Below, piece by piece: positions 33,880 to 42,920 of a DNA stretch of 64,000 nt. How positions within the stretch are numbered: position 1 is the stretch's first letter; each line of letters opens with the position of its first letter. This stretch comes from Primulina eburnea (lineage: Eukaryota > Streptophyta > Magnoliopsida > Lamiales > Gesneriaceae): NCBI RefSeq assembly GCF_022965805.1, contig NC_133110.1, forward strand, positions 35,588,317 through 35,652,316, given 5' to 3'. The position numbers and the translations under genes are program-made. The notes beneath the pieces were generated by a model. That model was given only the letters and a program-made list of their open reading frames with translations, did not search any database and had not been told where the DNA came from.

Positions 33880-35932
33880 TGTAATGCCCGAGATTCTTGT
33901 TAATATATCTGAATGGATTATATTGTATAAATAAGAAATGCAAGAACAGAAGGAGAGAAACGATGTGGCGAAACTTGAACTTATTGCCAAAGTAAGACCG
34001 CACCCGCGGTGCCAGACATGACCGCACCCACGGTGCATGGACAGAAAATGGAACAATTTTCCAGTAGCCACACCGCACCCGCGGTGCAAGAATGACCGCA
34101 CCCACGGTACGAACAAGACCGCACCCGCGGTCGTCGAAATTCAGAAAATGAAAGTGCTGCCGAAACATGAGCGCACCCGCGGTGCAAGCATGACCGCACC
34201 CGCGGTGCGACGTTCAGTGCAAAGAGCTATGCCACGTTTCATGTTATTGCATGGCTATATATATACGTGGAACTCAATGCTTTGTCATTGTTTCAGAAGG
34301 GAAATCGAGAGCTTTGGAGAGAATTTTATTTCTTGAGTTTAGAATTTGATTTACAAAGGATCCGTCCATTAGAATTCGAATCTGACTTTAGTTCTGAGTT
34401 CCTCTCGACACGAGCTACACAAGGACGTAAGTTTTGTTACGTTCTGAGATGATTTGAAGTTATGATATTGTCAGAATTGAATATGAATCGGATATGATGT
34501 TTCTGCTACAGTAGACATTGTATAATTGAAGTCAGATTAAAGAATAAACTGTTTATACAATTGTTATGATTTTCAGAGTTGAATTGATCGAGATTTGATA
34601 TCAGAGTTGTGTTGTTACTAATCTTAAGGGTACAGATATTGAGATTATGAATTGTACTGATACTGATTATAGTTCTAGTATTATATCTATGATGTTGAGA
34701 TTGACGGGGTTATTCAGATTGTATTTTTATGCCGTCGAAACATCAGCAGACTGACATCTGATCAGATTTGATATTGATTAAGATTGCATTGTTATGTCGT
34801 TGATTTTGATCAGATTATGTATTGAGTTGAGGATTAATCAGAACAGATTCTGAACTGATTTATATACTGATATGGTATTTTTATGAATTGTCATTATTAG
34901 ATTGATATGGACAGATTGGGTACCAGACTTCGTCTTCGTCAGACCTGGAAGACAAAGGTATAATTCATGTTTTGTTTGAGGAAGATACAACTCAAATTAG
35001 ATCTAATTTGAGTTTCCCAACCAAAATCACATACTAGAATGATTATTTATATTATGATTTGTTTATAGAATTTGTATTCAAATATTTTGAGATGTTTATG
35101 CTTTGTTTATAGATTGATATTCATTGCATTTAAGATAGGTGAGTTTTGACAGAAACAGTCAAACTTCTAGATGTTCGGTGATATCGCAGCTTAGGGGAAG
35201 ATCATTCTCCTATTGTAGATGTCGATACAGATCAGACCGAGTTCTAGGAATAAGACGTACAGTCACCCTGATTGGGAGGGTAGGTGACAACCATTGACGT
35301 CTTATTCACACCGGGATCCCTAGAGTTAGAATCGAGTCGAGTCAAGACATGATTTGATTTGACTAGCATGTTTAGATAGATTGGTTCCTAGACCAGGGAA
35401 TCTATTGTTATTATTTGCATGCCTATTTTATTGTGATTTCAGAGATTTTGGAAACCATTGTTATTGCATGCTTATTTGATTTAGTTTCATAGACCGTGGA
35501 ACCTATTGTTATTGATTATATGCATGATAGTATGCTTTATGATTTATATGGCGTTCTTGCATGTTTATCATGTTTTATACTGGGATATTTATATCTCACC
35601 GGAGTATCCGGCTGTTGTCTTGTTTGTATGTGTGCATGACAACAGGTGGGACATGATCAGGGTCGAGAAGATGATGAGAGATCAAGATTAGAGTGGTGAT
35701 TCCGGACTTGGATATAGATAGGTTTCATTACTTGATTATAGTAGTTGAACCTTAGTTGAACTAGATGAATGTTATACAAGATTTGTATTTTTATACTGGT
35801 TTGTATAATAGCATGATTCCATTACCTTCCGCACTTGTATTTAAAAGAAAAAAATTTTAGACCCTGTTTATCTTAATTAATAATTAAATCTCAAAGATGA
35901 TTAAGAGATTGATTAGCGTCCGGGTCCCCACA
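33880..35932 (+). mobile_element. Solo LTR of a Gypsy-type element
   Basis: 2053 bp from TGTAATGCCCGAG to CCGGGTCCCCACA, flanked by GCTAG on both sides (33875-33879, 35933-35937). No internal region is present, so unequal LTR recombination has removed the body. A GC-rich repeat array (33998-34209) lies about 45 bp before a TATATATA stretch near 34254, so the array probably sits in the U3 promoter. Confidence 0.88.
33998..34209 (+). repeat. GC-rich short-repeat array in the solo LTR
   Basis: Seven copies of a near-palindromic ACCGCACCC(G/A)CGGTGC motif start at about 33998, 34021, 34072, 34095, 34118, 34170 and 34193. Within groups spacing is 23 bp; between groups about 74-75 bp. The remaining sequence between groups is ordinary AT-rich DNA with an AGAAAATG(G/A)A element. 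Confidence 0.9.
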
Positions 35933-36315
35933 GCTAGTTTTTCCGAATTAGTATGATTTTAAAGATTTTACGACGTTTATGATTTTTTGGATGCTTTTGT
36001 GTAGTTTTGAGAGGAATTAAGATGTTTATACATTAATTTGAAAAATATTGGTTTTAGGTTTGGTTGACATTTTACGATTTTATGTTTTTCACTGCGTTTT
36101 GGATTTTCAAATAATTAGCCGATGAGTTTATTTTAAATGGTGCAAAGTATTTATACGTATATGTAAGTATATTCGGCCGAAAGTATTTTAAAAAATAAAG
36201 AAAAAAATAATTATATAGTATATTTTAAAGAAAACGAGTAGTAGACGCATCATTATATTTACCTATATTTATGTATTACATTATACACAGACAAAATATA
36301 TGTAGAACGGCTAAT
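35933..36315 (+). repeat. Old Gypsy-type LTR, right fragment, and flank
   Basis: Begins with the second GCTAG and continues the interrupted LTR; similarity fades toward ~36240. No gene is seen. Confidence 0.45.
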
Positions 36316-36320
36316 AACAA

Positions 36321-36670
36321 TGTTGGGTGCAATAATTGTCCTTGCTTGGTAGAGCGATCGAACCATGGTGCTTGTGCTGCTGTGCGGTTTAAAAGATTTG
36401 AGTTGCACCATTACCACTAGCTATAGCTTTTGGTAAAGCGGTAAGCACTCGGTCCTACAATTGGTATCAGAGCCAAGGTCATGGGTTCGATTCCCATTGA
36501 TTGCAAGGAGTGCAATTATTAGGAGGGAGATTGTTGGGTGCAATAATTGTCCTTGCTTGGTAGAGCGATCGAACCATGGTGCTTGTGCTGCTGTGCAGTT
36601 TAAACGATTTGAGTTGCACCATTACCACTAGCTATAGCTTTTGGTAAAGCGGTAAGCACTCGGTCCTACA
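36321..36670 (+). mobile_element. TRIM (terminal-repeat retrotransposon in miniature), complete, 350 bp
   Basis: Two 139-bp terminal repeats (36321-36459, 36532-36670; TGTTGGGTGC ... GGTCCTACA) differ at two positions. The 72-bp interior begins ATTGGTATCAGAGCC (tRNA-Met primer site) and ends AGGAGGGAGAT (polypurine tract). AACAA flanks both ends (36316-36320, 36671-36675). It has no coding capacity and must have been mobilised in trans. The interior GGGTTCGATTCCC resembles a tRNA T-arm. Confidence 0.95.
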
Positions 36671-36675
36671 AACAA

Positions 36676-37009
36676 TTAAAGAAAAATACCAGATAATAAC
36701 TATCTTAGACCATGATTGTTATACTGAAATAGAATAAAGTAGGAATGAAATCAATTTTGAAATAGAATAAAAAATATATAATGAATGATAGATTTATTTC
36801 GTTCAAATAATTGGTAAAAAATGAAATATGAATTTTATGAAATTATTTTAATTATCAAAAAATTTATTAATTAAATTTCAAAATACTACTACTACTATTA
36901 TTATTAAAAAATAATATAATTATAAATATGGAACTTAATATTTTATTTATTAAATAATTGTTTTTCAATAATTATTTTATTTTATTATATACTTTTATAT
37001 TATTACTAC
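36676..37009. other. AT-rich DNA, nothing recognised
   Basis: About 330 bp of AT-rich sequence between the TRIM and the hairpin repeat, without frames or clear repeats. Confidence 0.5.
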
Positions 37010-37142
37010 GATACCCAAATAGTTCGGAAGGACTTTAGGACACCCTTGGGAGATTGTGTTATGCCTTGAAAGTCCTGTCAGTAGTTAGAAGATCGTTCGA
37101 GAGGGGTGTCCTAAAGTTCTTCCCCCAAACTATTTGGGTATC
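37010..37142. repeat. 133-bp hairpin element (MITE or small-RNA precursor)
   Basis: The left arm GATACCCAAATAGTT..GGACTTTAGGACACCC pairs with the right arm GGGTGTCCTAAAGTTC..AACTATTTGGGTATC, giving about 35 paired bases around a loop of roughly 55. No clear target duplication is visible. A foldback MITE is more likely than a miRNA gene, but the stem is long and well matched. Confidence 0.75.
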
Positions 37143-38149
37143 CCTCTTGATGCGGAGATAGATTGAGATCAGCTGATTTTAGTACGCTTAATTATGTGCA
37201 AGGAATTGCCTTATTGAGTAACGAAAAGAAGACTACTTCCTGAAACTTTAACAAACTCCGCACCAGTGTATTAATCCATTTTTAATTAAATTATAATTTT
37301 AATTATTATCATCATCATTATTATTTTTGGTATATAAATTTTATGATTGTAATTGTAATAAAATATTATTATTATTATGAAGATATAAATTTATACTAGT
37401 GAAGCTAAATAAAGAAAACATCACTTTGCAGCCTTCTTTCCTCTATTCTTCTTGTTTTCAATCGGAGATGGCAGAAGTTAGGATGGAAAGCCTCACACGT
37501 TGGATCAATTTTTATTTATATGAGCTTATATTTGAATAATTATACGTTTTTTGTGTTGTCTTTTAAGTTAAGTCTAAAAATAAAATGATCAGTTAAAGTT
37601 TTGACTATTCATGAGCTTTAATCTATCTAATAGATTGCTATCAAAAAATAATTAAAGAATAAAACATTCCATTCATATGTAAATATAAATTGCTCATATT
37701 TATACGAAACAAGCACCCAAAAATCAGAATTTAATTAAGTATTGTTTTGTTAAACTAGTATACAAGTATACAACGTCACTATATTTATTTATTTGTCAAA
37801 CGTAGCATCTTTTTCCATGGGCCCATTATCGAAGGAAGGTGGCTTTTTTGTATGAGGGTGGTGGAGAAAAGGGATCTAAGAAAATACGAGGGAGCCACCA
37901 CCACTCTTGCATGAAAATGGCACGTAGCCAAATATATTCTTATTTAAAATTTCATATAATAAAGTCATGTAATACGTCTGCTGTATAAAGGAGCACATCA
38001 TCACATGTTTCAGCTCACATGTGTGGTTATTCTCTATAAGCTTGTAGAATATTGGAGAGCCTAACAAACTAACAGGATTGATTCTTTTATTGTTAATTTG
38101 TTAATTATAGATTATCTCTCTTACACATGTATATAAATACCCATGTAAT
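37143..38149. other. AT-rich DNA, possibly including the LTR of the Copia fragment to the right
   Basis: No gene is seen. The sequence leading to the primer site at 38220 should contain that element's LTR, but only one copy exists here, so its start cannot be placed. Confidence 0.45.
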
Positions 38150-38400
38150 TTCTCAGTTGAATATAGTGAAGATACTTAATATTCTTCCAATTAAATTCTC
38201 CCTTTTCTATTTTCTATCTTGGTATCAGAGCACTCAATGGCGGAAGCCACTTCTCACGCAGACTCCAGTGTCTACACCATACCCAATCTTAGCCTCAACC
38301 CTCCGTTTGTAAACCCAGCAAATCAAATTAATGATGTGAAACTAAATGACGACAATTTTCTTCTCTAGCAACTACAGATTCTCTCGGGTATTAGAGGACT
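38150..38400 (+). pseudogene. gag: 5' end of a Copia element: leader, primer site, start of gag
   Basis: TGGTATCAGAGC at 38220-38231 is a tRNA-Met primer site. ATG 38237 opens MAEATSHADSSVYT ... KLNDDNFLL and stops at TAG 38366-38368, where Copia gag normally has LLW. The frame then continues QLQILSGIRG and ends abruptly at ~38400, where a Copia fragment of opposite orientation starts. Confidence 0.75.
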
Positions 38401-40200
38401 GGCTGCCAAGCGTGTTTTGTGCTTGTCGACCTCACCATTCTCCTTTAACTTTGTCTTGTAAACCAACTTTACACCAATTGTCTTATGCCCTTTTGGAAGA
38501 TCACATAGCTTTCATGAATCATTTCTTTCAATGGCTATAATTTCAGCATCCATATCCTTTCTCCATTTTGATTCTTTGACAACCACTTCAAAAATGGTAG
38601 GATCACAATCTCCCTTAGAATGTCTGTTATTGGCCCACAAATGTCGGAATGAACAATCCCCAATGCCTTCTTTGCCCTCCAGGATTTTCCTTGTGGGAAT
38701 TGATTATGGTGTTGTTTTCTAACAACACATTCATCACAAACTTGAGAAGAAACTATAATTTGAGGAAGCCCTGTCACCATGTTATTTTACTGTAGCGTTT
38801 TCAATCAACCAAAATTCAGATGCACGTAGCGAAAGTGCCATAGCCATGCCTTGTCTTCTAACTTTGCTGAGAAGCATGAATGTGTAGTGTTGTGGAGATA
38901 AAGTGGGAACATATGATTCGCCGTCATGTTAACTTGAGCATTTAAGGCCAACTTTGGGTCTTGAATTTGACATACTCTATCTTTGATAAAAAATCTCATA
39001 TATTTTTTCTTGCAACTGACTCACACTACGCAAGTTGGCCTTTAAATCTGGCACAAAAAGAACATTAGCAATAGTGTGGGCGGAATTTCCTTTGGTTTGG
39101 ATTGTTACCTTTCCTTTTTCCCATAACAGAAATTTTAGAGTTGTCACCAAACTTAACAGAGCTGCAAAAGAATTCTTCCAATTCAGAAAATGCCTTCTTC
39201 TCTCCACACATGTGGTTGCTACAACCAGTGTCTATATACCACATGTTTTGTTCAGTTTCTTTCTTCACGTGACACACGATCAAAAGAGACACATCTTCTT
39301 CCTTTTCTCGAAAATTAGATTGACCTCCACTTTGTTTATTCAAATCTGTTTGACATTCTAATTTATAAAGTCCATACCTATGACATTTGAAACATTCAAC
39401 ATTGGACTTATCTGATGACTTTGATCTATAATTTGTTGGATGGTGGCCTCCACGTCCTCTACCTCTTCTTTGATGATGATGATTTTTTTGTTGGTTCACA
39501 TGATCATTGTTTCTTCTTCCTCCTCTTCTTCGTCCTCTATTAGCTCTACCAGGTGTAGAGTGATTTTCTGATAGGGCTTTCAATGCTTGTTCTTCTTTTT
39601 CTTGCCGGTTAATTTTTTGATCATGAACCAAAAAAACTTTGTAATAAATCAGTTGACATTAAACCAACATCATTTGCTTCTTCTATATCACAGACAACAA
39701 AATTAATTTTGGTGTCAGGGATCGAAGAATTTTCTCAACAATGAGAACATCCTCTGTCTTGTCGCCATGGATCTGCATCTTGTTAACAATTGTCATTGTT
39801 CTTGAAAAATATTCTATAACTGATTCTCCTGACTTCATTCGAAGTATTTCGAACTCCGAACGAGGTGCATGCTGCCTCTTAGCTCTCGTTGTACCTCGGT
39901 ACTTCTTCTTCATGGAATACCAAATACGCTTGGATGTGTCTTGGCAAAGATGTTTTCCAAGATTGAGTGGTCAATAGCTCGGAAGAGAATTCTTTGCTTC
40001 AAGATCCTTTAATTTCAGCCCTTCAACATCTGTCTTTTGCGCATTTGTCATCACAACACTTGTTGTTGGTTCTGATACTGCAGAAACTACAACGTCCCAT
40101 ATTCTTTGGACCTCAAGAAGTTCTCCATGACCATGCTCCAGTGATCAGAGTTACCAACAAAGCATGGAATGGCTGCCAGTACAAAACTTTCGGAAGCCAT
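38401..40200 (-). pseudogene. pol: Copia gag-protease-integrase-RT relic, minus strand
   Basis: Read on the minus strand from ATG 40200: gag start MASESFVLAAIPCF, a gag core (SGESVIEYFSRTM, ~39860), a CCHC knuckle CFKCHRYGLYKLEC (~39395), protease WYIDTGCSNHM (~39240), pre-integrase WLWHFRYVHLNFG (~38850), and the first integrase residues IVHSDICGP (~38660). It then jumps to RT N-terminal sequence (SKWRKDMDAEI ~38570) and ends at RLAA near 38405. Several frameshifts and an internal deletion make it non-functional. A primer-site-like CTCTGGTACCA lies at 40235-40245. Confidence 0.85.
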
Positions 40201-40245
40201 CAGTTTCACTTTTTCCTCCTTGGAACTCAACCTTCTCTGGTACCA

Positions 40246-41734
40246 CGGATGGAAACCAAAAAATACTGTATGACGTGTTTTTCACAAACAATAAGAAGCA
40301 GAGGATAAATATTTGATAAACAAAATACATAACTTAAAGTAACATGAAAATAGACATTATCCAACATTCAAAAACAAACTCCTATTGACTAGATAAATAG
40401 AAACAAACTTATAGACACTCCTAAAGACTAGGACAACCCAAACATGTAGAAACAAAAGAAATTAAAATTTCTAAAAAATAGGCTCGATTTTTGTTAGCGT
40501 AAACCCCACATGACGCGAGAAGAGGGGCAAGGAAGGCGGCTTGGGTGAAGCCAGGTATAGACTGAGATAACTCCACAGGGCCTAAAATCACTTCCGTCGA
40601 CAGATTGGAAAATCAATGATAGAAGAGAGTATCTTGATGGTAGAAGATGGCGATACCGATGTGGTAAATTACGTATATGTAATTCTTTTAAGACGAGTGG
40701 TAATACTTCATGTTTCACTCTAGATATTAGCTTGTCTTTCAGAAGTAGTTTTCGATTTTTTTATTACAATTCATGTTTGATATTATTTAAAATATCAAAG
40801 ATTGAAATATTAAAAAAAATATTATCTTTAGGACTTCTGCTTCAACTTCTCTTTATTGTTTAAAAATTTCAATTTCTCAATGAAAATTTATAATTTTCCT
40901 TTTCTTTTTAACTTTTTCACAATTTAATTGTTTAAATGTCAAATTTGTTTCTATCAGGTTTTTGCACTTTTTTTGGGTACAATTTATTTGGATAATAATT
41001 TATTGGTTGATATTTGTTTTGTTTATTAAGCTAGTTCCATTTAATCAATTCTAAATTAATTTAAATCTGATTCATAGAAAAAATTTGAAATTACATGTCC
41101 TATGTACATACTATTTTAAATGAAATTTCGATACATCTGATATAAGTTAAAATGAGTCATATGCATCTTTCATAAAATAATTATCTGAACTATACATAAA
41201 GATATTATATTCAAAATAATTACATGAATCATATGTAAAGATATTGGGTTTTTTTTAAAAAAAATTAAAAATTATTTAATTCAAAAATAAGGTAGGTTGT
41301 GGAGTTTGGCAAAATTTAGCTAAAATGCCATTATCAATGACGGACGTTGCAAAATAGCAATGTCCAAGCTATCATGTGCAGCTGCACATGCAGCAGATAA
41401 TACTTTTTATTTTTAATTATTTTCATTATTATTATTTCTTTATTGAATTTGGACACATATCTTATTAGTAAAATAAGAAGGCTACATGGAAAAAATGAGA
41501 ATTGAAACTTAAGTTCGATAATTTTAAAAATAGATCACTTTAGATAGTGAGTTATTCAACAAATTTTTTTAGAAAACAATTCCTTTATATGTAAATTAAA
41601 ATATGATTAATTAATTTATCTTTTAAAAAAATTTGAACTTATTTAAGTTTTTTTTAAAAAAAACTTATTTAAATATATGAGGGTTTAGTTTTCGAAAAAA
41701 ATATATATGCGTATCCATCCATTTCCTATTTTAC
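40246..41734. other. Non-coding DNA with a dispersed repeat
   Basis: 40246-40740 may be leader or LTR of the minus-strand Copia relic; I cannot prove it. 41280-41480 is an inverted relative of 60750-60960 (shared GATAGCTTGGACA(C)TGC and ATGTCCAAATTCAATAAA blocks), an unclassified dispersed repeat. The rest is AT-rich. Confidence 0.5.
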
Positions 41735-41737
41735 TAA

Positions 41738-42660
41738 GGGCATCTCCAATCCCTACACCAAAATTGCGTTTCGATACAGGGGTTGTTCTCAATGTAGCGC
41801 AGCTCCATTTCCATCTGCGCCAAATGAGTTTTATTGTTTTAAATTTTTTTGTTTTTTTAATTATAAATATTTATATTAAAAATTATAATTATTATTTATA
41901 TAATAATATGATATTATTATATTATTTTAATAATTAGATTATTTAATTTAATAATAAAAATTGAAATATTTAATTATTAAAATTTATATATAAATTTTAA
42001 AATAATTTTATAATTAAACATCTAACACACAAATTTATTGAATAATATTTAAACATTCAAGCACACAATTAAAATAAACATACGAATTCGAATTCAGATA
42101 ATAAAAATGTAAATATAATAAAAGATAAACAAACAAAATAAAAATATGAATTTTTCGTTCGATATAAAAAAAAATTAAAGACAAAGAAGCTCATTATGCG
42201 TTACGAAATGCTATAATTGATAATTTATAAGATGAATATGGTCGTTCAAATATTTAAAATGATATTCGTAATATGTTATTTAATTTAATTTTGGGTATTA
42301 ATTTTATTTCACCAATTTTAATTATTTTTATTTCAATTCGTATAATATAGATTTCTATAATATATTTCAAACAATTAATTTAATCATTTAATAATATTAT
42401 CTTTATTATTAATAATATAATATTAATTATATCAAATATAAAATATAATTATAATTATATCACTAAATTTAAAAAATACACATTTAATAATTAATAAGAA
42501 AAAAATTAAATAAATCAAATAAAAAAAATATTTCGAGAATATTCTTTTTTAGAGTAAGATTTGAAGTAGATAGGTTGAAGATGAATATTGTATTTGACGC
42601 AGAAATTGCACTATTTTAAAATAGAGTTGTTTTAAAATAGAGTTTTGGGTTGGAGATACC
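41738..42660. mobile_element. Harbinger-like non-autonomous DNA transposon
   Basis: The ends are GGGCATCTCCAATCCC and ..GGGTTGGAGATACC, a known plant MITE terminus pattern. TAA flanks both sides (41735-41737, 42661-42663), the 3-bp duplication of PIF/Harbinger elements. The interior is extremely AT-rich with no frame. Confidence 0.6.
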
Positions 42661-42663
42661 TAA

Positions 42664-42920
42664 TAGATATGAGTCCAAATTCATAAAAGTGCATATACAG
42701 ATATAAAAGTGATTTTTTTAGAAATTTGTTGTAATTAGATCTCAAACTTGAAATTTTGTCTCAAATTTGAGATCTTGGTGCGAGTGAAGCTATAAGTAAT
42801 TGGCCATAAAATGATAATTCTTATTTCCTCGTCCCACTATTTCCTTGGCATAATTGTCAAACAAAAAACTTTCATCGAAAGAAATGCAAAATCTTTCTAT
42901 ATTCTCTCTAAAATGTGACT
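42664..42920. other. 3' flank of the intact NLR gene
   Basis: AT-rich DNA between the MITE and the NLR stop codon. It is the expected 3' UTR/terminator region of the minus-strand gene; no polyadenylation signal is claimed. Confidence 0.4.

Noticed and set aside
33733..34336. Overlapping ORFs with repeated HRGCG or PRV motifs
   Set aside because: They are translations of the GC-rich LTR repeat array in several frames; an artefact of repeat composition.
36440..36520. tRNA-like sequence (GGTATCAGAGCC ... GGGTTCGATTCCC)
   Set aside because: It is the primer site and interior of a TRIM; no cloverleaf with acceptor and anticodon stems could be drawn.
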